IMG/VR virus record: IMGVR_UViG_3300043427_003560
Location: 1-40,123 of that record
Strand: one strand, 5' to 3'
Length of the DNA: 40,123 nt
DNA from: a virus
Shown here: positions 1 through 8,380 of the stretch, one piece after another
How the letters are laid out: each line of letters starts with the position of its first letter
Numbering within the stretch: position 1 is the first letter of the stretch
The notes under the pieces: model-generated
Told to the model about the DNA's origin: nothing
Seen by the model: only the letters and a program-made list of their open reading frames with translations
Databases searched by the model: none
Position numbers and translations under genes: made by a program

Positions 1-1676
1 AGCCTGGGGTCTGCCAACATCGGCAGATCCGGCGCCTGTGGATGCGGGATCTGCTGCAGATTGGAAATGAGCGACAGGAACGTCCCAATGCTTTGCTGGG
101 TGGCCTGCGCCATTCGGAATGGATAGCCATTAAGCATTCCGCTGCGTTCTTCGTCGGTTTTATCCGGGAAGAGGTACCGCAGTGCTTCGATGCTATTGAC
201 ACCGAGCTCCTGCAGGTTCCGTACGACAATGCTTGAGTTCAGTATATCGTCCGTGGACTCCTCAAAGACCGGTCCCATCCAGCGCCACTCGACTTTGCGG
301 TCGCCATCGGGGATGAGGCCAACGACACCCGGGGGCATCTGACGGTTCTGCACCGCTTCGCCGATGCGGGCCTCGACCTCGCTGTCATACTTGGCGCGGT
401 CATCTTGGTACTTGCGGATGGCATCCTCGAACTGCGCGGGATCCAGTTGCTCCCTGATGGGAATCGGCGGCGGCTGTAGTCCAACGGCAGCAGCAAACGA
501 GTCGCGGAAGATGCGCTCTTCGTGAAAGATGATCAGCCCCAGCAGTTTGCAGAGCCCATAGGTCAGCAGGCCACGGCACTTGCGCGCTGCGGTCGTCGCT
601 GCACGCCCATAGAGTGACTTGATCTCGTACGCTGTGGCGCCGGTGCTGATGCCCAGCTCGTCCACCCCGCCCAGGGCATTGCGCAGCTCTTCGCGGTATT
701 GACGCGCGTAAAGATTCTGGTCTCCGGAAACCGCATCGGGAGTGACGTATCCCAACCGGTCCGTCGGCTCCAGGTTGGCAATCACCCGGGGCACGCGTCC
801 GGCTGCACCACCACCGCCGCCCATCGGTGCACTGACGCGCGTGGACGGGCGATTCGCGGCATAGAAGCCAGCCTGCGAGCTGATTGTCGGCCGGAACTCA
901 TCGGCATCGCCGCTTTCAATAATGTCGCTCTTGGGACGACTCGAGTAGAACGTCGGGTTGCCGAAAAACGTAATGTTTGAGCGGATTGTCTTGACGAGGT
1001 CGTCATGAACAATGATGTGATCGCTCAACCAGTCGAACTCGCCCGTGGCATCCATTCCGGTCGAGCGCATCATGTTGAAGGCTTCGACCGCTGGAATGAA
1101 CCCCAGACTGTTTGCCAGTGTCCGTGTGCTCTGCGGCGCGTAGGTCAGCGTTGCGGCGTTCACCTCAAACGAAGGCTTTTCACTGGTGATCGACTCAAGG
1201 ATCGTGTCGCGGCGGACCTTGAGCTTCACGTACCGCAATGAGCCGCCCTCGCCCGGCATCATGGCGCCGAGTCCGAAGCTGTCCCGCACCGAGAAGCTGT
1301 AAATCAGCTCAACCTCTTCCAGCTGCCCTGCCGGGTCGTAGTACGCGCGGTAGTTATCCTTGTTGAACCACATCAGCCGGTAGGTCTCGCCCACCGGCCG
1401 GAAATACCAGAGGCCCTTGCCGTCGATCAGAAAGTCATCAATGATTCCCTCGAGGCGAGCGTCGATCTCGTTGTCGCGGATCAACGAGTTCAGAAAAATC
1501 TTGCGGAATCCGTAGGTGTCCTGCGCTGGGTAGAACTCGATGCCTTGCCGCATCATGAACATCCGCATCTGCGCGAGATGCGAGTTCACGATCATCGTGT
1601 CGGTCCCGCTGCTGCCGTCCCGGTTGCGGGCGGCCTCTAGGATGCGACGAAACCGTTCGGTCTTGGGCTGGCTCAT
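1..1676 (-). CDS. Portal protein (partial, C-terminus beyond window)
   Basis: An uninterrupted minus-strand reading frame of at least 558 codons starts at the ATG complementary to 1674-1676 and runs off the left edge. The protein starts MSQPKTERFRRILEAARNRD. It contains stretches such as YRLMWFNKDNYRAYYDPAGQ and a Gln-rich C-terminal part near the window edge (FRMAQATQQSIGTFLSLISN). This mix of charged helices and beta wing is usual for portal proteins, which form the dodecameric DNA channel at the capsid vertex. It starts 9 bases downstream of the terminase stop, and terminase-then-portal is the standard order of packaging genes. No Shine-Dalgarno sequence is seen. The product is inferred mainly from position and size; another large head protein is possible. 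Confidence 0.65.
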   Translation of the reverse strand, partial: MSQPKTERFRRILEAARNRDGSSGTDTMIVNSHLAQMRMFMMRQGIEFYPAQDTYGFRKIFLNSLIRDNEIDARLEGIIDDFLIDGKGLWYFRPVGETYRLMWFNKDNYRAYYDPAGQLEEVELIYSFSVRDSFGLGAMMPGEGGSLRYVKLKVRRDTILESITSEKPSFEVNAATLTYAPQSTRTLANSLGFIPAVEAFNMMRSTGMDATGEFDWLSDHIIVHDDLVKTIRSNITFFGNPTFYSSRPKSDIIESGDADEFRPTISSQAGFYAANRPSTRVSAPMGGGGGAAGRVPRVIANLEPTDRLGYVTPDAVSGDQNLYARQYREELRNALGGVDELGISTGATAYEIKSLYGRAATTAARKCRGLLTYGLCKLLGLIIFHEERIFRDSFAAAVGLQPPPIPIREQLDPAQFEDAIRKYQDDRAKYDSEVEARIGEAVQNRQMPPGVVGLIPDGDRKVEWRWMGPVFEESTDDILNSSIVVRNLQELGVNSIEALRYLFPDKTDEERSGMLNGYPFRMAQATQQSIGTFLSLISNLQQIPHPQAPDLPMLADPR

Positions 1677-1685
1677 TGCTCTATG

Positions 1686-3242
1686 TTAATCCCAGTCGAC
1701 TTGGGCGGATCCGCGTCGCATCAGGCCCTGCACGGTCAAATTGAGACTATCGGCGCAGTCATCATGTGGGCTATGGCCGAAGTTGACGACCTCGTCGATC
1801 ATCTGCCCGAAGTCGCGGTACTTGTTGAAGATTACCCGCTTGGTCTGGAACAGGCCCATCATCCCGCGCAGCCGTGCCAGCTTGTCACCACGGAAGCCTT
1901 TCACGGGGGATACCGTCAAGTTGTAGAGCTCCCATTCCTTCAGCAAGATCCGCTTGAGGTCGCCCTCGAAGCTCTTCTGATAGGCGACGATTTCTGGCCA
2001 GATCGTCACGGGGGAGCTGGTGGGGAAATACTGGCCGTCATCGTTGACACCGAGCAGGTTCCACTCCATCAGCAGTTCGCAGAGTGCTTCGACCTTTTCG
2101 ATGTTGCCCATCGACTTCATGCGCCGGTAATCGATGATGTAGCACTTGTCATCGACGCGACCCCCAAGCGTGAAGACCGTCCAGTCATTCCGCTCGCCAA
2201 TACCAGCAGACAGGTCGATGCCGACGCCCATCATGTCGTAGACATCGGGGACTTCGCCTCTGACAAACAGCTCGGGGCTGATTCCAAGCTCCGTCGACCG
2301 AATCGGCTGGTTGAGGTACTGATAGGAGAAAGCGACTCGGTCTTCGGACTGGAGTTTTAGTAGGTACTTCAGCGACCACTGCTCCTGCCAGTACGAACGC
2401 GGCCTGCCGTCCTCGCTGTACTGCAGCGCAGCCTGAACGATGACCTTCCAGCCCTTGCGCTCGACGAATGTCGTGGTGAACAGGTCGTCGAAATGGAAAC
2501 GGGTACCCAACGCGATCGCACGCGCCCCCTGAAACATCGTTGGCACGATAACGTTCGTCCAGTTCGCCTCCATTTCCCGGCGGATGTCGGGGTTCGCGAT
2601 GGCAGCGGCGGATTTGATCGCGTCATCTACCACGATCAGGTTGCTGCGCTTCGAGGTAATCGTACCCTTTAGGCCAGCGCAAGCCAATGTGAAAGCGTCT
2701 TCACCTCTGACGTCGATTCCTGCATGCTCCCAGTCGATGCTCCAGAGCTCGTCCGATGTCTTCGCCTTTGAGAGGCGAACCATCGGGAAAATCTCCTGGT
2801 ATTCACTTGAGAGAATCGTGTTTTTGATTGCTGCGCTCTTATTCCGTGCTACGTCAACGTTGTATGAGACATACATAATGCGCAGCAATCGTTTCTCGAT
2901 TGCATGCCTTCCAATCAGCCAGGCTATCAAGAACCCTAGGCAGGTGCTCTTGGCGCTACCCCGCGGAGCAAGAATGCACGTATTTGGACCAGCAATATCC
3001 AGCAGATACTCATTGCTCTGCCCCGTGATCAATTGCTTGTGCCACTCCTTCATATGACGAGCTGGTGGCTTGCCCATCAGCTCGCAGAAGTACGCAAAGT
3101 TCTCCCGCGCCTTAATCACATGGGGCGGGATAACCTCCGGGACGGCGATCTCGACGATGGCCTCGACCGGCGGTTTCTTGATTCCCTGAGCCGCAAGGCG
3201 CGCCGTGCGTTGGCGTGCCAGGGCGATCGATGCGCCTGCCAT
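1686..3242 (-). CDS. terL: Terminase large subunit (packaging ATPase/nuclease)
   Basis: A 518-residue protein of normal TerL length. The ATPase domain has a Walker A (APRGSAKST, residues 92-100), a Walker B (LIVVDD, 202-207) and a coupling segment GTRFHFDDL (246-254). The C-terminal RNase H-like nuclease starts around GIDLSAG (341-347, D343) and ends with HDDCADSLN (493-501), which supplies the late metal-binding aspartates. TerL docks on the portal, pumps DNA into the procapsid and cuts the concatemer. It lies 44 bases after the probable small terminase and just before the portal gene. The ATG start at 3242 gives the first in-frame Met; no Shine-Dalgarno sequence precedes it. Confidence 0.93.
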   Translation of the reverse strand: MAGASIALARQRTARLAAQGIKKPPVEAIVEIAVPEVIPPHVIKARENFAYFCELMGKPPARHMKEWHKQLITGQSNEYLLDIAGPNTCILAPRGSAKSTCLGFLIAWLIGRHAIEKRLLRIMYVSYNVDVARNKSAAIKNTILSSEYQEIFPMVRLSKAKTSDELWSIDWEHAGIDVRGEDAFTLACAGLKGTITSKRSNLIVVDDAIKSAAAIANPDIRREMEANWTNVIVPTMFQGARAIALGTRFHFDDLFTTTFVERKGWKVIVQAALQYSEDGRPRSYWQEQWSLKYLLKLQSEDRVAFSYQYLNQPIRSTELGISPELFVRGEVPDVYDMMGVGIDLSAGIGERNDWTVFTLGGRVDDKCYIIDYRRMKSMGNIEKVEALCELLMEWNLLGVNDDGQYFPTSSPVTIWPEIVAYQKSFEGDLKRILLKEWELYNLTVSPVKGFRGDKLARLRGMMGLFQTKRVIFNKYRDFGQMIDEVVNFGHSPHDDCADSLNLTVQGLMRRGSAQVDWD

Positions 3243-3286
3243 GTCGCCAATCTACCGAATCGCGCAGGCTGATTCGACGTTTTTCC

Positions 3287-3796
3287 CTACTTTTCTCCCT
3301 CAAGCTGGGCCCAGACCGATTCGAAGGCAGCTTCCAGGGCAGGGATGACCTCCTCGTTGCCGCGGAAAATGCTCCTGAGCTGCCGCATCACCGCATCGGC
3401 ACCGGACAGAACCAGGCCGCGCCGATCCGTGGAGCGTGTCATTCGCTCCACCTCGGTCAGGTGACCACGCAGCTCCTTGGACAGATGGGCGATCTTTGTC
3501 GCCGCATCGGCTGGCTTGACCAGGTCCAGCTGGACGTGCTCTCGAAGAAACGCAATGTCCTGCTCCAGTTTGCTGATCTCAGTCAGCAAGAGCTCGCGGC
3601 GATTCAGCTTGCTGTAATTCTTGCGGACCCATTTTTCGAGTGCCGTGAAGCTATCCTTGTAGCCCAGCACTCCGGCGTACAGCCAGATCTCGTACACGGA
3701 ATACGTGTGCTGAACGTAGTCCAGGAAGCCCTCTCGCTTGTCGCTGTCCAACGCGGCAAGAAAGAGCTGGATCGGGCCCTCTTCAATGACTGCCAT
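3287..3796 (-). CDS. Probable terminase small subunit
   Basis: A 169-residue, mostly helical protein. An N-terminal segment around YSVYEIWLYAGVLGYKDS could be a helix-turn-helix. It is followed by a charged coiled-coil stretch (LTEISKLEQDIAFLREHVQL) and a basic region with MTRSTDRRG. DNA-binding helices plus an oligomerisation coil, a size of 140-180 residues and a place immediately before terL fit a TerS, which recognises the packaging site and loads TerL. The ATG at 3796 overlaps the TGA of the preceding gene by one base (TGATG), so translation is probably coupled; an in-frame GTG lies one codon upstream. The assignment rests on context and predicted architecture, not on a decisive motif. 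Confidence 0.55.
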   Translation of the reverse strand: MAVIEEGPIQLFLAALDSDKREGFLDYVQHTYSVYEIWLYAGVLGYKDSFTALEKWVRKNYSKLNRRELLLTEISKLEQDIAFLREHVQLDLVKPADAATKIAHLSKELRGHLTEVERMTRSTDRRGLVLSGADAVMRQLRSIFRGNEEVIPALEAAFESVWAQLEGEK

Positions 3797-5730
3797 CACC
3801 CAAAGAACCTCGCTCCCACTCTTGCCACCTGGCCCCGGGCGTCGGCACGAGCACGCAGCAGCTGGCTGGTCCTTTCCTGCTCGTTCAGTCTTTCCTGCTC
3901 GCCTTGGGTGACGTATCCCAAGCGCGTTTGCTCGCCAGTTTCGCGGATTCCCGCCCTGTTCTCGACACCCTGCGCTGAAATGTTCAGTCGGTCTTGTTCG
4001 CCCTGGGAGCCGATACTGAGTCGCTGCTGCTCGCCCTGGGTGACGTATCCCAAGCGAGACTGTTCGCCCTGGGTCCTCGCCAGGGATCGATCTTCGACGC
4101 CCTGCGCGGAGATCCCTAGGCGCTGTTGCTGGCCCTGCGTCTCATAGCCAAGCCTGCTTTGATAGCCCTGGGTTGCGATACTCTGTCGATCTTGCTCGCC
4201 CTGCGCGGATATACTCAGTCGCTGCTGCTCACCCTGTGTGCGGGACAGGGCACGATCTTCGGTGCCTTGAGCGGAAATGCCAAGGCGCTGCTGCTCGCCT
4301 TGTGTGACATATCCCAGGCGGGACTGTTCGCCTTGGGTTGCTGCAAGAGCGCGATCCTGCGCACCCTGTGTCGTAATGCCTAGACGTTGTTGCTCGCCCT
4401 GGGTTTCCGCTAAGTAGCGATTCTGCTGCCCTTCCGCAATGTAACCGAGTCGCTGCTCTTCTCCTTGTGCCCTTGTAAGCCCAATCTGGCCCTGGTTGAC
4501 TAAGTTTTGCAGGCCGTAGGCACCGGCCTGCTGAATGTTCGCAATATTCTCGGCGCTTCTTGTCTGGAGTCCAGCGACGTCAACTGCACCCTGATTCTGC
4601 GCTTGGATGTTGGCCAAGCTTCCCTGATTGACTAAACCCTGGAGATCGTATGCGCCACGTTGCTGAATGCCTGCAATATTCTCTGCACTCCGCGTCTGCA
4701 GGCCTGTAACCTCAACAGCGCCTCGATTCTGCTCTTGGATGTTCGCGAAAGCGCCTTGATTTACAAGACTTTGGACTTCCACGGCTCCCTGCCGTTGAGT
4801 ATTCGCAATATTCTCTGCGCTTCGTGTCTGAAGTCCAGTGACATCGAATGCCCCCCGATTCTGGGCCTCGATGTTTTGGAGTGAGCCCTGGTTTACGAGT
4901 CCTTGAACGTCATAGGCGCTTTGCCGTTGAGTATTCGCAATATTCTCTGCGCTTCGTGTCTGAAGCCCAGTTGACTCAATTAAGCCCCGATTCTGCGCTT
5001 CAATATTTGCAAGTGCACCCTGATTGGTTACTCGCTGCAGATCTTGCGCGCCCTGGCTCTGAGCCTGAATATTTGCGAGCGACCCCTGGTTTGCTGTTTG
5101 CTGTAGCGAAATTGCGCCCTGCGTGGTGATTCCCGCGACCGCCTCTGCGCTTCGTGTTTGTTCGCGCGTATTTTCAAGTGCCGCTTGATTATTAACCGTG
5201 CTCAGCCTTTCCTGAATCTGCCCCTGTTGCGCGGCAATCTGCGTGTTGTAACCAAAGTCTTGCTGCTTGAGCCCGCTAATCATGTTTGCGGTACTCTGAT
5301 TCATCGCGTCGTTGTAGGCAATCGCCTGCCCCGTGCGCACAGATCCGACAGCGCTGTCAACCTGCGCCCCTACAATCTGATTCGCGATTGTCGGATTATC
5401 GCCATACTGATCAGCAAGTGTTGCGAGCTGATTGTTGCCAGCTTGCGCATACTGGCCTGAAACCGTTGCAGGAACGTAAGGCGCGCTTGCCTGCTGGTTG
5501 TTATCAACTGCTGTCTGGGCTGGCGTCGACTGCTGGGGCTGGGGCTGGGGCTGGGGCTGGACTCGTGTCAGTTGCGCGACATCCTTATCACTGTCAAGGC
5601 TTTTGATCCCAGCTCTCTGCATCGCCGCATCAACGGCGCGAACGTCATTCTCGCTGTTGAAATTCGAGATCCCCAGCGCCCCTGCGGCTTTCTGGTAGTA
5701 AGGATTATTGAGCTTCTGCTGCGTGGTCAT
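3796..5730 (-). CDS. Giant hendecad-repeat structural protein
   Basis: 644 residues. Residues 1-57 look globular and are followed by a PQ-repeat linker (QPQPQPQPQQ, about 58-67) and a Gln/Asn/Ala-rich part to about 190. From 191 to 619 the chain can be cut into about 39 consecutive 11-residue units with no gap. The first 21 units include four 44-residue super-repeats (QNRGxxxxTGL, QTRSAENIANx, QxxGAYxxQxL, VNQGxxxNIxA). The last 18 follow QGEQQRLGISA or QGEQDRxLxxT. Hendecads favour a right-handed coiled coil, so this is probably a long helical rod. A basic tail (RARADARGQVARVGARFFG) ends the protein. It sits between terS and further virion genes, which suggests a virion fibre, internal-core or measuring protein. 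I do not recognise a named family. Confidence 0.7.
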   Translation of the reverse strand: MTTQQKLNNPYYQKAAGALGISNFNSENDVRAVDAAMQRAGIKSLDSDKDVAQLTRVQPQPQPQPQQSTPAQTAVDNNQQASAPYVPATVSGQYAQAGNNQLATLADQYGDNPTIANQIVGAQVDSAVGSVRTGQAIAYNDAMNQSTANMISGLKQQDFGYNTQIAAQQGQIQERLSTVNNQAALENTREQTRSAEAVAGITTQGAISLQQTANQGSLANIQAQSQGAQDLQRVTNQGALANIEAQNRGLIESTGLQTRSAENIANTQRQSAYDVQGLVNQGSLQNIEAQNRGAFDVTGLQTRSAENIANTQRQGAVEVQSLVNQGAFANIQEQNRGAVEVTGLQTRSAENIAGIQQRGAYDLQGLVNQGSLANIQAQNQGAVDVAGLQTRSAENIANIQQAGAYGLQNLVNQGQIGLTRAQGEEQRLGYIAEGQQNRYLAETQGEQQRLGITTQGAQDRALAATQGEQSRLGYVTQGEQQRLGISAQGTEDRALSRTQGEQQRLSISAQGEQDRQSIATQGYQSRLGYETQGQQQRLGISAQGVEDRSLARTQGEQSRLGYVTQGEQQRLSIGSQGEQDRLNISAQGVENRAGIRETGEQTRLGYVTQGEQERLNEQERTSQLLRARADARGQVARVGARFFG

Positions 5731-5799
5731 GCTCGGTGCCGGTTGCTCGGGTGATGGATCTGGCTTTGTTCTTTCTGTGATGTCTGGCTTGGCACTGCG

Positions 5800-6471
5800 T
5801 CAACCTCGGAATAGTGCGGCAGCCGTCAGGCCGAGGCCAGCAATTGGCATGACAAGATTGTTCAGGAAGCCCCGAAGACCACTGTTCTGGCTTTGCTCCA
5901 TTGCCAGCAGTTGATTCCTGTAGTCAATATCCGACTTCATCGCATTCTCCTGAATGTCGAGCATTCGATTACCAATCTGGCCTCGCAGCTCTCTGTTTCC
6001 GGCTTCCATCCCCCGCTGCAGTTCGAACGCGGGGCCCATGACCTTATCGCCGTAAGTCCCGTAATTCGTGACCAGGTTCGTGCGTTCCTGCTCCGCCCTC
6101 TCCGCTTGAAGGCGGCTTTGGGAGTCGGTCAGTATTGGCAGCCGGTAACCATAGGATCTGTCCTGTATGTTTGTCCTATTCTCCAGTCCGCGAGTGGCCG
6201 CGGTTATGGCATTTGCAGTGGCTTCTGCGGTGAGTTGATTATTAGCAAGGCCTATCTGCCGAATCTCTTGCAGATTCCGCTCTAACTGCTCTTGCGGAGT
6301 CAGCGGCTTGTCCCGCTTAAGGCTTGCGGTCAGGTTGCCTTGGGCCAGGTCATATTGCTTCCTGCGCTCTGTCCCCAGGGCCGGGCGTCCGCTAAGGCCC
6401 TCTGTGATCCTTCCCAGAACTCCGTTGAGCAAGTCTACCGCCTGTTCACGAGGGCCAAATGATGCGCTCAT
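5800..6471 (-). CDS. Helical virion-associated protein with C-terminal hydrophobic segment
   Basis: 223 residues, strongly helical and rich in Gln, Arg and Glu (for example PQEQLERNLQEIRQIG and RSYGYRLPILTDSQSRLQAE). The last 25 residues contain a hydrophobic stretch (FLNNLVMPIAGLGLTAAALF) long enough to cross a membrane, and the protein ends in RG. Helical body plus C-terminal membrane-active segment is common in internal virion or ejection proteins. It lies between two other structural candidates of the minus-strand late operon. The ATG at 6471 is the first Met; the upstream 64 bases are short and non-coding. The function is inferred from context only. Confidence 0.5.
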   Translation of the reverse strand: MSASFGPREQAVDLLNGVLGRITEGLSGRPALGTERRKQYDLAQGNLTASLKRDKPLTPQEQLERNLQEIRQIGLANNQLTAEATANAITAATRGLENRTNIQDRSYGYRLPILTDSQSRLQAERAEQERTNLVTNYGTYGDKVMGPAFELQRGMEAGNRELRGQIGNRMLDIQENAMKSDIDYRNQLLAMEQSQNSGLRGFLNNLVMPIAGLGLTAAALFRG

Positions 6472-6535
6472 AGCCGACCGAATGACGCTAAATCCCTCAG
6501 GCTATCCTAGTCGATTCATTCGATGCAGCCCATCG

Positions 6536-7015
6536 TCACGAGCTGCGGGCCATTCCAGGCACATACTGATACGCCTGACTCAGATACCGTGCGTAGTCCG
6601 GGGAAGGATTACCAAGAGTTCCCAGTCCACTCACCAGGCTATTCAGGTTCTGCAGCATCGCGTTGGGGTCGACACTGGCCATCTGCGCTGGCGAGATGCC
6701 CAGCCGGCGCCCGGCAGTTCCCACCCCCTGCAGTGACCCCAGCAGTGCCAGGCTGCTTCGGCGGCGTTCCCCCTTCTGCGACTCCTTGTTCGCCCACTTG
6801 TAGTAGTCAATCTCACGCTGGGCGCGATCCGTGGCGCCCACCTGCTGCAGGGCTTCACCGGCGAGCGCAAGATTGGCAGCTTGCTTATCCCTCTCTGTCT
6901 GCTGAAGCAGGACACCGGTCTGCTGAGGGTTCAGTTCCGCCCAGTCCCGGATATTGTTTCGCGACAGCAGAGCCGCTACTGCAGCGTCAGAGTTGAACAA
7001 CGCCGCCACCTCCAA
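6536..7015 (-). CDS. Hypothetical virion-associated protein
   Basis: 159 residues, alpha-helical and rich in Ala, Gln and Leu (ERDKQAANLALAGEALQQVG), with a basic patch GERRRSS in the middle and a C-terminus ending PGMARSS. The frame overlaps the preceding gene by 29 bases. No ATG occurs near the N-terminus: the likely start is TTG at 7015, or GTG two codons later, implying translation coupled to the upstream gene. It probably belongs to the set of small Ala/Gly-rich virion proteins of this operon. I do not recognise a family. Confidence 0.5.
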   Translation of the reverse strand: MEVAALFNSDAAVAALLSRNNIRDWAELNPQQTGVLLQQTERDKQAANLALAGEALQQVGATDRAQREIDYYKWANKESQKGERRRSSLALLGSLQGVGTAGRRLGISPAQMASVDPNAMLQNLNSLVSGLGTLGNPSPDYARYLSQAYQYVPGMARSS

Positions 7016-7574
7016 GAATCGACGCGATCAACTGCTGCTGCAGGGCTGCGGAGTTCTGCTGCCCCTGGTAAGCCATCTGCATCGCAGCAGCCTGCTGGTT
7101 CCGCTGCCGCTCGAGCTCCATCATCTGCTTCGCGCGATCCACCTCGAGCTGCGATGCCAGCGAGGTCTGCTGAGCCAGAAGCGGCAACCTTTCGCGCTCG
7201 ATCTGCATCTGTTGCCTGGCCGCTTTCATCAGCGGGTCTTCGTTCTCGCCTGCGATCTGTCGCGCGCCTGCGCCCAGCGCGCTTGATCCCAGCCCAGCGC
7301 CGGCCAGGCCGCCGACGATGGCGCCCGGGCCACGCAGGTAGCGCCCGTACTGGCGCCCACCGGCAAGACCGCCCAGAGCCGCGCCGCCGAGAGCGCCGGG
7401 GACGGCACCAAGGCCGCTACCGAGGACCTCACCTGTTTTTCCCGCGAAGCTTTCGTTGTTATCGAAGATCGCGCCCAGCGCGGAAGGTAGAGCAGCGCCG
7501 AGAGCGCTCAGGCCGATTCCCCGCGCACCACCAAGGGCTGCCAATAGTGCGGCTCCAGCAAATGGTCCGGCCAT
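6987..7574 (-). CDS. Gly/Ala-zipper membrane-active virion protein
   Basis: 195 residues. The first 110 are almost entirely Gly, Ala and Leu with glycine-zipper spacing (GAALLAALGGARGIGLSALG and GALGGAALGGLAGG), typical of membrane-inserting helices. The second half is a Gln/Arg/Glu-rich amphipathic helix (MQIERERLPLLAQQ, MMELERQRNQQAAAM). This two-part plan is seen in internal virion proteins that leave the capsid and make a channel during DNA ejection, and in some tail proteins. It overlaps the downstream gene by 29 bases. The function is an inference from composition and position. Confidence 0.5.
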   Translation of the reverse strand: MAGPFAGAALLAALGGARGIGLSALGAALPSALGAIFDNNESFAGKTGEVLGSGLGAVPGALGGAALGGLAGGRQYGRYLRGPGAIVGGLAGAGLGSSALGAGARQIAGENEDPLMKAARQQMQIERERLPLLAQQTSLASQLEVDRAKQMMELERQRNQQAAAMQMAYQGQQNSAALQQQLIASILGGGGVVQL

Positions 7575-7603
7575 TAGACAACTTCTCTATCTGTCGATTC
7601 TAA

Positions 7604-7999
7604 TCAACCGAATCCACTGCCAACAGCTTTCAAGCCAGCGCCAATCAGTGGCCCGACACCGGGAATAAAGCTTGCGGCGGTTCCAGCTGCACCGAATAGT
7701 CCACCCAGGAAGCCGCCGCCCTGTCGCCTCTTCTGCGCCCGGCGCTCGGCATCAGCTTGCTGCTTCCAGCCCTCTGCGTAGGCCAATGCTTGCGCGCGTT
7801 GCCCCGCCTGCTGGATTGCGCTCCCGGCCAGTTGCGTCATGCCTTCCTGGCTGCGCTTGCGGCTGGCCTCAAGGGCATTTGTGGTTTCGTTGCCTCCAAA
7901 GACGCCATCAAAGGACTGCGCATTATTACTGAACGCGTCCATGTAGTCGTCGTCGTTGCCCCCAAAGCCGCCGCTGAACTTGCCGTAGTTGAATGCCAT
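7604..7999 (-). CDS. Gly-rich hypothetical virion protein
   Basis: 131 residues. The N-terminus is rich in Gly, Asp and Phe (FSGGFGGNDDDYMDAF), the centre is a basic amphipathic helix (EGWKQQADAERRAQKRRQ), and the C-terminus is a glycine-zipper segment (GGGFLGGLFGAAGTAASF) ending in GSGFG. It shares the helix-plus-Gly-zipper plan with its neighbours at 6987-7574 and 8002-8358, which suggests related roles in the virion. The ATG at 7999 follows two bases after the preceding gene. No family recognised. Confidence 0.5.
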   Translation of the reverse strand: MAFNYGKFSGGFGGNDDDYMDAFSNNAQSFDGVFGGNETTNALEASRKRSQEGMTQLAGSAIQQAGQRAQALAYAEGWKQQADAERRAQKRRQGGGFLGGLFGAAGTAASFIPGVGPLIGAGLKAVGSGFG

Positions 8000-8001
8000 G
8001 A

Positions 8002-8358
8002 TCAGCGCCAGCCAGAAGAGAAATCGATTCCAGAGGGCTTGTAGTCATACAGACTACCCTGCATTCCAAAGCCAGGGTTTGCGTTGCTACTGGAGCGACC
8101 GCCGCCAAACAGTCCGCCCAGGCCGCCGATCAGGCCTTGCGCTGCTCCGGCCCAATTGAATCCCGAGCCACCGCTGGTGCCGCTACCACGCCTGGATGCG
8201 TCCATCTTGCCCTTCAGCTCGGCGATGTCCGTCATACCCATATTACCAACAGTATTTCGCGCCATTTCCCAAATCGCTCGCGTATTATCGTCGCCAGATT
8301 CCTGCAACGAGCGGCCAACTTCCGGCTTGAACATATATCCGGCGAAACGAGCTGGCAT
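8002..8358 (-). CDS. Small Gly/Ser-rich hypothetical virion protein
   Basis: 118 residues. It starts MPARFAGYMFKPEVGRSLQ and has a helical region (TRAIWEMARNTVGNMGMTDI), a low-complexity Ser/Gly linker (RRGSGTSGGSGFNW), a hydrophobic Gly-rich stretch (GLIGGLGGLFGGG) and a polar end (DFSSGWR). It sits two bases before the next minus-strand gene, so the genes are probably co-translated. The Gly-rich hydrophobic segment could insert in a membrane or pack in a virion core. No named family recognised. Confidence 0.5.
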   Translation of the reverse strand: MPARFAGYMFKPEVGRSLQESGDDNTRAIWEMARNTVGNMGMTDIAELKGKMDASRRGSGTSGGSGFNWAGAAQGLIGGLGGLFGGGRSSSNANPGFGMQGSLYDYKPSGIDFSSGWR

Positions 8359-8380
8359 TCAGTTACCCCATCGAAGTCGG

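Noticed and set aside
1683-2360. Long plus-strand frame (225 codons) opposite terminase
   Set aside because: It is antisense to the secure TerL gene, has no leader, and its composition mirrors the opposite coding strand.
3215-4147. Long plus-strand frame (310 codons) opposite the hendecad gene
   Set aside because: It is an antisense shadow of the small terminase and the repeat protein; the repeats on the opposite strand explain its low-complexity C-terminus.
3961-5200. CRISPR-like array in the repeated DNA
   Set aside because: The repeats are 33-base coding units (11 codons) with drift between copies and no constant repeat with unique spacers; they are explained by the hendecad protein.
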